44,163 bases of DNA from a bacterium (GTDB lineage: Bacteria; Planctomycetota; Planctomycetia; Pirellulales; Pirellulaceae): positions 1 through 44,163 of the forward strand of contig JANSWS010000016.1 in the NCBI GenBank assembly GCA_024743355.1. Direction: 5' to 3'. The notes beneath the pieces were generated by a model. That model was given only the letters and a program-made list of their open reading frames with translations, was not told where the DNA came from and did no database searches. The position numbers and the translations under genes are program-made. Within the stretch, counting starts at the first letter, position 1. Each line of letters begins with the position of its first letter. This document shows, piece by piece, positions 8,333 to 16,705 of the stretch.

Positions 8333-11300
8333 TTATCGCAGTTGCATACCCATAGTCGCCAAGGGGTTCAGGCGGTCAATCGGATCGTTCATGCTCCAGG
8401 AGATCCCTCGGAACAGTAACACCCGGAAAACTGGGTCATCAAAGGACCACGAATAGTGCCCAGGAATGGATACAAATACACGGCCTCCGCCCTGTGGCAG
8501 GATCCAATATTGCGGGCGTTGTTGGCCCGCTTCCACGGCATGGGCCAAGACGTTGATGCGATTGCGGTCCCCGACCAGGTTCCAGTAGCTTTCATCGTAG
8601 AAATGCACCTTGTTCAGATTGCGGCTGATGGGATGCGTCGCAGGCGTATCGAACTGAAGGTCTAAAGGTCCATGGCGGTACTTTGTTAGGGCGCTATTCG
8701 AGGCCAGGCCGATACGCTTGGCGAATTCCGGTGCTTGCTCTCCGCCTTCGATGGCCCAGTGAATGAAGACAAGACCTCCGCCGTTGTTCAGATACCCATC
8801 GATTTGAGCTGACCGTTGGGCGTCCCAGCTGCCTTTCTGATAAAAGACGATGCAGTCTGCTGCCGCGAACTGTTCTGCCGAGGGCCAATTCATGGCGGTA
8901 TCGACGGAAATCTTGTCAGCGGCGGGCAAAAGCTGACTCCATGCTTGCAGCCAAGCCGGGTAATCATGTTCGCCCGGACCATGATCCTTAGTACCAGCTA
9001 CCAGCAGTATGTTTCGATGTTCGAGGTTGGTCGCGGCTACAGATTCACTACCGGACAGCAGGTCCCGCACTTCATCGCGTGACCTAGGTGCCGGAGGCGA
9101 AAGGGGGCCGTCGTTGGGCATCCGCGGTGGTGGAAGAAGCAAGAAGGTCATCAAGTCCGCGGTACGTTGCGGGCCGAGCTTTTCCAGTAAGCCAACCGGC
9201 ATTACCGACAGGGGACTCGGTTTTATGTTTTCAATATCCACGGACGGCAAGGGATGAATCTTTCCAGTGGTATCCGCCAATTGCAATTCTTGGCCTTGGC
9301 CGCTCAGAACGCCGACCAACAGACGTCCGTCTTTCGTCAGAACCTGCTGCGTCAAGAAATCGGGGTTGAGCGCATAGCTAGGTTGTTGGATGTCGCGGAG
9401 TACGGACGTGTAATCGCGATGCACCAAGTTGCTGAGATCCGGTCCGATGTTCGCGCCTTCACCAGAAACACGGTGGCACTTGCCGCAGCCAGTTTCCTCA
9501 TGAAAGAACTCCCGACGGCCTCGTCCCCAATTGCCGCCTGCCAATTCCGGGATTTCACGGGACCTGTTCAGCTCCGATGCGGATGGCTCCTCCTCCGCTG
9601 GTTGCGAAGCAGGTTTTGCCCAAGGCAGTACGCAACGGCTAAGCGGGACTAAGCCTGATTCCATCTGGCCATTTTGCAAGGCGACCGTCCAGGTCAGCCT
9701 TAAATCCGGAATTGCTTCCGGTCCGGTTGGCACGATGATCTCCAAGGGAAGTAATGGCGTCTCGTCTATGGGTAGTGGTAGCTCAACATGTTGTCCGCCA
9801 TGGCTCGCAAGTTGACTGGCATAGCGTTGTGTTCGATAAACGATTGAGAAAGGTGCTGGATTCTCTATAACAAGCGATGCGGCTTGGATGTAATCGTCCA
9901 GTTCAGGAGGGTAATCCAATTCGGAACCCGGTTGGATTGCCGGCTTAAGCCAACCCTTGGTATCGATCTGCAAACGGAGATGCCACTGGCCGGGTATTTG
10001 CAGCGCCGCATTCAGCCGCTCTACCTGAGATTTCACCAACAGGGGAGCGTAGATTTCTCGATTCGGATGTGGGAGCAGTTCCGTCCACTCGGATTGCGAT
10101 TCCGTGTTGCTCGCCGTCCACTGCGTCTGAATACCGTTCAGGCGATAGCTGAGCTCCGTTGATGCATGTGGATTTTCAGGCTCTCGGGCCTGCAGGGCGT
10201 CCAAGCGCAAGGCATAGCTCGTCGCGAACAGCATGGCATCCGTGCTGAACAACAAAGTCTTCAAGTCGGGAGTTACGGATACGGAGTGGATCGGCAGGTC
10301 ATGGCGTGGTGCCTGCATCTGCATCTGTGTCACCGCATAACCCGGGCGAATCGACTCGAAGCGATCGCCAGCGGTAACGAAGTCACCGTAGCTGATCGCA
10401 GCGCGTTTCTGAAGTTCGGCTAGCCAAGTGGAGTCCAAGGGCCGATCGAAGTCGACGGCCAATTCGGTACTCGAACGCGGGTAGCAACGTACTGGCTGAG
10501 GGGCGGAGGGATCCGAGTAACGAATGCGAAAGATCGTTCCTGGACCACTGGGGCCAGTTCCCCAATCGGGACCACCACTATGGCAAGCGACCAACAGATC
10601 GCCTCGGGGTGTCACGCAGCAGTCTACAGTCAGCATGCTCAGACAGGCAATTAAGGAATTATCGGCGGTGTAATTGCCTTGTTGATCGCGAAGCAGTCGC
10701 GTCCGATAGAGCTTGCCTCGAGATTCGCCGCATACGAACAAATCGTCGCGCCAAGTCTCCGGTCCAAAAATCTTGTCGCCACCAGGTGCTGGACGATTGA
10801 AGGCCATGCCGCAAGTGGACTGGTGTTGCGGCGCATAGTCAAAGGTGCTGGGCTGGTCGAAAACCTGCGGTAGATATCGTGGGTGTCGTGGCGGAAAGCC
10901 GTAATGCTTGTGGCGTCGAATGTGGAGAAGCTCGTCAAAAGGATTTCCATTGGGCAGCCATGTCGCGCCTTCCTGATCGGTCACGAACAATTCTCCGTGC
11001 GCGTCAAAGTCCATTCCGATGGGGAAGCGGATACCGGTACAAATGGTTTCGCGCTGCGATAGATCGGCTGAGATGCGTTGGATGGTTCCGCGCTCGCTGG
11101 CCAGGTCAAATCTTGAACGGCCTTCTTCATCCAAGAGATATGCGTTGTTGTAGGCTGCCGTACCCAGACCGAAATAGATACTTCCTTGCTGGTCGAACGC
11201 GATTCCGACGGCATCGACGTTTTGCGGAATCTCCTTCCAGCCCGAGGCGATCACTTGTTCCTGGTCGGCTTGATCGTCGCCATCATCGTCGATAATCGCG

Positions 11301-11803
11301 GAGACTTTGCCTTTGGAGGCGACGACCACACCCCAGCACAGATCGGGATTGGCAGATGTGCGACTGGTAAGCAGGTGGTGGCCATCGGGGATAACCGCCA
11401 TGCCAATTGGCCCTCGCAAGGCGGCTTGATTGCTGAAGAATTGGACGACTTGATCTTCGCGTCCGTCGCCGTCGCTGTCCGATGCTAACCATATGTTGCC
11501 GTCGTAGCCTAAGGCAATCAGTTTGCCGTCGTCACGGTAGCGCAGATTGTTGAGATTGGTTAGTTGAAGGGGCAGCTTGTCCACGGAGAATCCGGGAACT
11601 AGCATTTGCACCGGTGCAGGAGGATTGCTTGCTTCGAGCTCCGGAGTCGCATGCACTGCATCGGGCTTCTCAATTGCCGAGCACGGAATTTGATTTAGGG
11701 ACAAGCTGTTGATGAGCAGGATGACGAACATCAACTTCCATCGCCGGTTAGATGGCGAATGGAGGAATTGGGTTGTCAACGCGGACAGGGCAGGGAGTGG
11801 CAT
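8333..11803 (-). CDS. PVC-type propeller dehydrogenase - cytochrome c - ThuA fusion
   Basis: A 1156-residue exported protein. Residues ~25-45 form the signal peptide after a basic stretch (SNRRWK). Residues ~65-450 are a sorbosone/glucose-dehydrogenase-like beta-propeller of the PVC membrane-bound type (NLRYRDDGKLIALGYDGNIW, DSDGDGREDQ, VGIAFDQQGSIYFGLG, GMDFDAHGELFVTDQEG). After Ig-like linker sequence comes a class I cytochrome c domain with CGKCH (Cys773, Cys776, His777), then IGPDLSNL and DIQQPSYALNP. From about residue 925 there is a ThuA-like fold (ILLVAGTKDHGPGEHDYPAW, YLNNGGGLVFIHWAIEGGEQ, HFYDESYWNL, RVFVSIPGHYSWSFDDP). All three modules are known separately in planctomycetes; the combination suggests sugar or polyol oxidation in the periplasm with electrons passed to haem. 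Specificity is unknown. Confidence 0.9.
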   Translation of the reverse strand: MPLPALSALTTQFLHSPSNRRWKLMFVILLINSLSLNQIPCSAIEKPDAVHATPELEASNPPAPVQMLVPGFSVDKLPLQLTNLNNLRYRDDGKLIALGYDGNIWLASDSDGDGREDQVVQFFSNQAALRGPIGMAVIPDGHHLLTSRTSANPDLCWGVVVASKGKVSAIIDDDGDDQADQEQVIASGWKEIPQNVDAVGIAFDQQGSIYFGLGTAAYNNAYLLDEEGRSRFDLASERGTIQRISADLSQRETICTGIRFPIGMDFDAHGELFVTDQEGATWLPNGNPFDELLHIRRHKHYGFPPRHPRYLPQVFDQPSTFDYAPQHQSTCGMAFNRPAPGGDKIFGPETWRDDLFVCGESRGKLYRTRLLRDQQGNYTADNSLIACLSMLTVDCCVTPRGDLLVACHSGGPDWGTGPSGPGTIFRIRYSDPSAPQPVRCYPRSSTELAVDFDRPLDSTWLAELQKRAAISYGDFVTAGDRFESIRPGYAVTQMQMQAPRHDLPIHSVSVTPDLKTLLFSTDAMLFATSYALRLDALQAREPENPHASTELSYRLNGIQTQWTASNTESQSEWTELLPHPNREIYAPLLVKSQVERLNAALQIPGQWHLRLQIDTKGWLKPAIQPGSELDYPPELDDYIQAASLVIENPAPFSIVYRTQRYASQLASHGGQHVELPLPIDETPLLPLEIIVPTGPEAIPDLRLTWTVALQNGQMESGLVPLSRCVLPWAKPASQPAEEEPSASELNRSREIPELAGGNWGRGRREFFHEETGCGKCHRVSGEGANIGPDLSNLVHRDYTSVLRDIQQPSYALNPDFLTQQVLTKDGRLLVGVLSGQGQELQLADTTGKIHPLPSVDIENIKPSPLSVMPVGLLEKLGPQRTADLMTFLLLPPPRMPNDGPLSPPAPRSRDEVRDLLSGSESVAATNLEHRNILLVAGTKDHGPGEHDYPAWLQAWSQLLPAADKISVDTAMNWPSAEQFAAADCIVFYQKGSWDAQRSAQIDGYLNNGGGLVFIHWAIEGGEQAPEFAKRIGLASNSALTKYRHGPLDLQFDTPATHPISRNLNKVHFYDESYWNLVGDRNRINVLAHAVEAGQQRPQYWILPQGGGRVFVSIPGHYSWSFDDPVFRVLLFRGISWSMNDPIDRLNPLATMGMQLR

Positions 11804-12129
11804 GGTCGACTACCGCCAGGGGTGGAGGTCACGGGAAGGACACTGCAGTTTAAGCTTCCACGAGTCCCAGCGATTTGCAAAGCTCTGGACTCGTCGCCTT
11901 GTCCACTAACGTTAAATTGAACTGCAATAAAGCACTAGCGACAAAGCAGCTCGCGGTTCTCGCATCGATACGGGTTACTTCACCAAGATACTAGCAACTA
12001 CGCAGGCAAGTTTCCATGCTGCGGAAGATCGCATTATCCGGCGACGCAAGTCGCGGAGCTAATAGTCAGCTTAGGGCAACGCACTCCCCGCATGTTTGAT
12101 CCCGACAACGCCTCCGAGTACATCGTTTC
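11804..12129. other. intergenic region with an imperfect inverted repeat
   Basis: Between the start of the propeller/ThuA gene and the end of the DUF1328 gene. No gene was seen. At 11842-11928 two nested inverted segments occur: TGCAGTT (11844-11850) with AACTGCA (11920-11926), and ACGAGTCC (11860-11867) with GGACTCGT (11887-11894). As it sits upstream of the 8333-11803 gene it could be a 5' regulatory hairpin or the terminator of the DUF1328 gene; there is no T-tract. Confidence 0.5.
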
Positions 12130-12303
12130 CTAGGCCACCGATCGTCCCTGCAAGGCACGGCTGATCATGCTGATCGCAAAGAGAGCCAGGAACACAAAGA
12201 ACAGAATCTTGGCGATGCCGGCCATGCTGGCAGCCAGGCCGCCAAAACCAAGTACCGCGGCGATCAACGCAAGGACGAAAAAGGTAATGGCCCAACTAAG
12301 CAT
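12130..12303 (-). CDS. DUF1328 small membrane protein
   Basis: A 57-residue protein, [20 protein letters not shown] and onward, with two hydrophobic segments (residues ~3-25 and ~32-50) and the conserved GFGG turn followed by [12 protein letters not shown]. It matches the DUF1328 (YtjA-like) family in length and pattern. The start at 12303 is set by a strong ribosome-binding site (AAGGGGA, about 6 bases upstream); a longer frame from 12381 lacks one. The family is frequent in proteobacteria and planctomycetes and has been linked to stress or stationary phase, but its biochemical role is unknown. It diverges from the SnoaL-like gene. Confidence 0.88.
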   Translation of the reverse strand: MLSWAITFFVLALIAAVLGFGGLAASMAGIAKILFFVFLALFAISMISRALQGRSVA

Positions 12304-12636
12304 GATAATTCCCCTTGGACAATGCTTTTCTGCACCGGGGCGACGAAACATTCGCCGTCCGCCATGGTTGCGTAGCGACAATTGTCGGGATGCAAGAGGA
12401 GTGCCACAGTGGAATCGCGGCTGGATTTTGTGCCGTAAATGTTCAAGCAGCGAGCAGCAGTGAACTGGCCTTAAGCAGCTTGGTCGCTGATCGAGCTAAG
12501 TTGAGCTTGAAAAGCAGCCGCAGAGCAAAATTAGCAATTCGCGAAGCGTTGGTGTATAAACGTGTCGGTATTCCGCCAAGCGAAGTGCCCGTGTGCTTGC
12601 GGCCCCTTTGCATCATTCGCTGAAGAGTTTTTCCAC
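12304..12636. other. divergent intergenic region
   Basis: 333 bases between two divergent genes (DUF1328 and the SnoaL-like gene), so it must hold both promoters. I see no conserved RNA, no strong inverted repeat and no convincing ORF; overlapping frames on both strands have no family resemblance. Confidence 0.5.
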
Positions 12637-13089
12637 ATGCGTATTCACTGTTTGCCAGCCCTCGTGTGCTTGTTGATCTTCCCATTGGTAGAGGAATTGT
12701 CGGCACAAACCTCGGACCAGTTATTTCGCGAGTCGCTTCCAAAGTATTTCGAGAGCTGGCAAGAAGAAGACGTCGAAAAACGCGGCAAGCTTTTGGAATC
12801 CGCTTGGTCAGAGAAGGGCACTTACACAGATCCCACCGCGCATGTCGTGGGAAGAAAGGCGCTGGTGGAGCACATTGGGGGTTTTCTTTCCAATCCACAG
12901 TTCCAAGGTGTCGAGTTCATTCAGGCGTCGGGTATAGATGTTCACCACGGTGTTTTCCGTTTTCAATGGAAGATGGTCGACGCGACCGGTCAGGAAATCA
13001 TGACGGGGATGGATTACGGTGAATTCGATGAACGCGGTCGCATCACCAAAATTGTCGGCTTCTTTGGCCCCTTTCCGGAATTGAAGTAG
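12637..13089 (+). CDS. secreted SnoaL-like/NTF2-fold protein
   Basis: A 150-residue protein with a signal peptide (MRIHCLPALVCLLIFPLVEE, cleavage near SAQ). The mature part fits the NTF2/SnoaL-like cone fold: an initial helix (FRESLPKYFESWQEEDVEKR), a loop WSEKGTYTDPTAHVVG typical of small-molecule-binding members, GVFRFQWKMVDATGQEIMTG and a final strand GRITKIVGFFG. The ATG at 12637 is preferred to an upstream start at 12562 because it gives the signal peptide and has AAGAG upstream. Many SnoaL-like proteins are polyketide cyclases or isomerases, others bind ligands only; nothing in the sequence fixes the role. Confidence 0.78.
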   Translation: MRIHCLPALVCLLIFPLVEELSAQTSDQLFRESLPKYFESWQEEDVEKRGKLLESAWSEKGTYTDPTAHVVGRKALVEHIGGFLSNPQFQGVEFIQASGIDVHHGVFRFQWKMVDATGQEIMTGMDYGEFDERGRITKIVGFFGPFPELK

Positions 13090-13169
13090 TAGCCAGGTTG
13101 TCTTGACGAATGACCATGAGTGTTAATTGTCATTCAGGCGAATTACTCAAGTAATAGTGAGTTTGGCCC

Positions 13170-13916
13170 ATGCGTACGCTGATTCTTGGTGCCGTGGTAA
13201 TCGGATTGTCGGGACTGGTCTTGGGTCAGAGTTCTGAGCCGCCGCTTGACGACGAGCGACTGTCGATCCACACGCTTGTTCGAGAGGATATTTTTGCCGG
13301 TTGGCGGACCAACAACATGGAACGCTTGGAACGCGGCGAACGGAACTTAGATCTCCTGCTAGAAAAGAGGCCTGGGCAAAGGGCGGATCTGTTGGCCTGG
13401 AAAGGCGGTGTGGCGTTATTTCGGTCTGTATTGGCGCATGAGGATGGCCGCAGCCAGGACTTTCAGGCGTCCTACGACCAGGCCCTGCAACTTTTCGAAG
13501 AATCCAGATCGGTGAATCGCGAAAGCATTGGGGCCGCATCGGTTATCGGCGGTAGCTATGCGCTTTTCGCGGATCGACTGCCGCAAGAGTTTCGCGACAG
13601 TGCCTGGCAAGCCAGCTACGCGGGCTACCAGATTCTTTACCGCCAGCAGGCCGATATCTTGGAGAAGATGCCGCTGCACATGCGCGGTGAACTGCTGGCG
13701 GGCTTGACGCAGTCCGCCTTGAGAACCGGTCGGACGGAAGCGTATGCGGACTATCTGGAGCAGATTGTCGAGAAGCTACCCAACACAGCCTATGCGCGGA
13801 TGGCAAAGCGTTGGCAGGAGAACCCGGAAGCTGCGCGGACCGAAAATATGTCCTGTAAGACCTGTCATGCTCCCGGAAGGCTTTCCACCCGGCTGGCCGC
13901 GTTGGATTCGAAGTAA
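13170..13916 (+). CDS. TPR-like exported protein with C-terminal CxxCH
   Basis: A 248-residue protein with a signal peptide (MRTLILGAVVIGLSGLVLGQ). The body is all helical with TPR-like spacing (RADLLAWKGGVALFRSVLAH, QASYDQALQLFEESRSVN, LLAGLTQSALRTGRTEAYAD, YLEQIVEKLPNTAYARMAKR). Near the C-terminus lies MSCKTCHAPGRLSTRLAAL, with a single CxxCH that could bind c-type haem or, less likely, a metal. It lies 80 bp after the SnoaL-like gene and about 260 bp before the FMN-binding TPR protein, all on the + strand. Together with the downstream polyferredoxin, the haem-like motif points to a redox setting. No named family was recognised. Confidence 0.82.
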   Translation: MRTLILGAVVIGLSGLVLGQSSEPPLDDERLSIHTLVREDIFAGWRTNNMERLERGERNLDLLLEKRPGQRADLLAWKGGVALFRSVLAHEDGRSQDFQASYDQALQLFEESRSVNRESIGAASVIGGSYALFADRLPQEFRDSAWQASYAGYQILYRQQADILEKMPLHMRGELLAGLTQSALRTGRTEAYADYLEQIVEKLPNTAYARMAKRWQENPEAARTENMSCKTCHAPGRLSTRLAALDSK

Positions 13917-14177
13917 GCTGCCGGGCAGGCCTTTGTCTGAAGTTGAGCAAGCCAAGCTTAGATCCAATCCGAATCTGAAGAGAGCCTCAGTTAACGCCAG
14001 TGTGGCTCATGATTTTCCGATAGGTTGTTAATGGATAGAACCGTCTTGCCGACTTTCGATTGAAGTGATTCGACCATCCAGCTCCCACACACGAGAATTC
14101 ACGTTTTACGAATCCGCGCAGGATTAGATGGTCGCGTGGACCGCTTGTCCGATGATCACCGCATTTTCAAACTCACG

Positions 14178-15473
14178 ATGACGAGGTCTCGCGTGCTGAG
14201 ATTGCTATTACTTTTTTGCACTTGCCTGTTTGGGCTGATGGCATATCAAGTCGTCGCCCAGGATCGAGTTGAGTTTCTCAACGGTAGCGAACTACAAGGC
14301 AAGGTGGAACAGATCCGGCAAAAGGAGAAGGAGTTCGACTTTCGGGCCACTATTGCTGGGCGGGAAGTCACGAAAACCTACGCCTATCGCGATGTCCACG
14401 CTGTGACTTTCGGCGGTAAGCGCTATGAACTGACTCCCAAGCCGTCAACTGACTCCAAACAGGATGGTGATCAGCGGCCGCTCCGCAGCCAGGCGGAAGT
14501 CCAACAAATCATTGCTGATGTAGGTGGCAGTCTGCCTGATTGGTATGAGAGTACCGAGTTAAACCTACCCGCTTCGCTTGATCTCAGCTGGCCCATGAAG
14601 CCTGATGGACCTTGGGATGCATCGAAGAATGTCGGGCAGTATATCTGGGATCGCGTCAATCCAAACGAAAGTCGCTGGAAGGCCGGTATCAAACTGGTGC
14701 ACGAATGCATGAAGCGTCACGAAGATGACTCGGCTTTGTTAAAGCGCGACTCCGACAAGCTGGGCGTCATGTATTTTACCTTGCTTCAGGATTATCCGCG
14801 GGCCGCCTACTGGTTGCAGAAAGGCGAGGCCAAGATGAATCAGGCGAGTGGTATTCATTTGGCGGAATGCTACTGGAGGCTGGGTAGTCGGGATATGGCT
14901 CTGGAAGCCATGCGTGGTAGTTTTCTGCACTGGAGCGCTATCAAGCTTTTGGGCGATATGGGCGAGATTGAAGACGCACTTCGGGTGACGGATGTGTACG
15001 CCAAGACTCAGGCGGCCAACGAAGCTTTTTTGAATGCGGGTGATGCCTTGCGGGGAGCCGGACGCCTGGACGAAGCGGTGGAGTACTACCAGAAGGTTGT
15101 GGATGACGATACCCAAGCTCGCAACGAAGATTACAAAATGCGTTTTCAAGCACGAGCCGCGGGGGCGATCGAAGCCATTCGCTTGTTTGATCGTGCCGAT
15201 GTGAGCAAGATTGCTGATGGAACTTATCGGGATCGAAGTACGGGTTACAACGGCGAACTGCAAGTGGAAGTGCGAGTGGCCAAGCAACGTATTGAATCCG
15301 TCCGTGTTACGCAGCACAAAGAGAAGCAGTTCTATGCGGCGCTGACCGATACCACTCAGCAGATCTTGGACTCCCAGGGGGTGCAGGATATCGACGGTAC
15401 GAGTGGAGCTACCATTACATCACAAGCCATTGTTCATGCCACGGCTAAGGCCCTTGCTCAAGGGGCGCAATAG
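14178..15473 (+). CDS. exported TPR protein with C-terminal FMN-binding domain
   Basis: A 431-residue protein. The ATG at 14178 gives a proper signal peptide (MTRSRVLRLLLLFCTCLFGL); the GTG at 14136 adds an unlikely polar extension. After the signal comes a short segment (DRVEFLNGSELQGKVEQIRQ, RDVHAVTFGGKRY) like the SLA1-homology fragment seen in planctomycetes. Residues ~160-330 are TPR-like helices (AAYWLQKGEAKMNQASGIHL, AGRLDEAVEYYQKVVDDD). The last ~85 residues form an FMN-binding domain (PF04205-like: GTYRDRSTGYNGELQVEV) with the flavinylation motif DGTSGATIT at 406-414; Thr412 is the expected residue for covalent FMN linked by ApbE. NqrC, RnfG and NosR carry this domain. The polyferredoxin 1.2 kb downstream is a plausible partner. 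Confidence 0.88.
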   Translation: MTRSRVLRLLLLFCTCLFGLMAYQVVAQDRVEFLNGSELQGKVEQIRQKEKEFDFRATIAGREVTKTYAYRDVHAVTFGGKRYELTPKPSTDSKQDGDQRPLRSQAEVQQIIADVGGSLPDWYESTELNLPASLDLSWPMKPDGPWDASKNVGQYIWDRVNPNESRWKAGIKLVHECMKRHEDDSALLKRDSDKLGVMYFTLLQDYPRAAYWLQKGEAKMNQASGIHLAECYWRLGSRDMALEAMRGSFLHWSAIKLLGDMGEIEDALRVTDVYAKTQAANEAFLNAGDALRGAGRLDEAVEYYQKVVDDDTQARNEDYKMRFQARAAGAIEAIRLFDRADVSKIADGTYRDRSTGYNGELQVEVRVAKQRIESVRVTQHKEKQFYAALTDTTQQILDSQGVQDIDGTSGATITSQAIVHATAKALAQGAQ

Positions 15474-15583
15474 CACCGACGCAATGAATTGTACTCGCGG
15501 GATGCTTGGGTCCAATCTCTGCTTGGTTCCCATGTCTGTTTGGGCATTTCAGCAGCGTGTAAATATTTTTCAAAGCCAAGACT

Positions 15584-16690
15584 ATGTTCCAATTTTTTCA
15601 CCCGTCGCTAGCTGCCAGTTGTCGGGGCAATTCTGCTTCCGTATTCGCAGTTGCGTGCGTTGCTTTACTTGGTTGCCAGAGTTTGTTGTTCGGTCAGCAG
15701 AGTGATGATGGGCACGATCCGTGGCAGAGCGGAGATTTTCGTTGGCAGGTGTCCGAGCCCATCTTGTCGGTCGATCCGAAACAACTGCCCGAGTCTGCGG
15801 AGCCTTGGATAGCGGTGAAAGATCCGAGCATCATCCGTTATGAGAATCGCTGGCACCTGTTCTGCACTTTGCGCAAGCGGAAGCAGGGCGATGGCCGCAT
15901 ACGCATTGGCTACCTTTCCTTTTCCGACTGGAGCGAGGCAGCGGGCGCGTCGTGGAGTGTTTTGGATTTGACGATGGGGTACCACGGCGCTCCTCAAATC
16001 TTCTATTTTGAACCCCAGTCCAAGTGGTATTTGATTTACCAAGCCGTGGATGAAACACGAGGGCTCAAGTATGGACCTTGCTTCTCGACCAATGACGATA
16101 TAACACAGCCCGCGCATTGGACCTTGCCGGAGCCGCTATACACGGTTCGCGAAGGGCAGAAGGCGGGGCTTGATTACTGGGTAATTTGTGATGACCAGCA
16201 CGCACATCTGTTCTTCACAACCCTCGATGGCAAGATGTGGAGATCGACATGCGACTTGTCCGAGTTTCCACAGGGTGCCTGGTCGGAGCCCGCGGTGGCT
16301 CTCGAGGCGGACATTTTTGAGGCCAGCCACACGTATCGCCTGCGGGGACGTGATACTTACTTTACGATCGTGGAGGCGCAGGCGGGTAAGCGGCGATACT
16401 TCAAGGGATTTGTTGCCGATCGCTTGGACGGTTCCTGGCGGCCACTGGCGGCTAGCCGTCAGCAACCTTTGGTGTCCCCGCTGAATGTGATCAACCAGTC
16501 GGAATCCTGGGCGACATCTTATTCGCACGGAGAATTTCTGAGGTTCGGCTATGATCAGAAGCTGGAGATTGATCCGCAAGGCTTACAGCTGCTGTTTCAG
16601 GGTGCCAGTGACGCTGAGTATCAGCGAGGCGACTACGGCGACATTCCCTGGCGACTTGGATTATTGAAGTTGGATGTAGTGGGTCGCTAG
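15584..16690 (+). CDS. GH62 alpha-L-arabinofuranosidase
   Basis: A 368-residue secreted enzyme. The signal region is long (RGNSASVFAVACVALLGCQS; LLGC could be a lipobox, with Cys near residue 31). The five-bladed propeller shows GH62 signatures: VKDPSIIRYENRWHLFCT with the base Asp, MGYHGAPQIFYFEPQSKWYL, GPCFSTNDDITQPAHWTLPE, YWVICDDQHAHLFFTTLDGK, IFEASHTYRL with the likely acid Glu, and WATSYSHGEFLR. Length suits the family's ~300-residue catalytic domain without a carbohydrate-binding module. It should remove arabinose side chains from arabinoxylan-like polymers. The polyferredoxin gene begins 15 bases later on the same strand, so the two may share a transcript although their roles look unrelated. 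Confidence 0.85.
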   Translation: MFQFFHPSLAASCRGNSASVFAVACVALLGCQSLLFGQQSDDGHDPWQSGDFRWQVSEPILSVDPKQLPESAEPWIAVKDPSIIRYENRWHLFCTLRKRKQGDGRIRIGYLSFSDWSEAAGASWSVLDLTMGYHGAPQIFYFEPQSKWYLIYQAVDETRGLKYGPCFSTNDDITQPAHWTLPEPLYTVREGQKAGLDYWVICDDQHAHLFFTTLDGKMWRSTCDLSEFPQGAWSEPAVALEADIFEASHTYRLRGRDTYFTIVEAQAGKRRYFKGFVADRLDGSWRPLAASRQQPLVSPLNVINQSESWATSYSHGEFLRFGYDQKLEIDPQGLQLLFQGASDAEYQRGDYGDIPWRLGLLKLDVVGR

Positions 16691-16705
16691 AGGGAGAATC
16701 AACGC

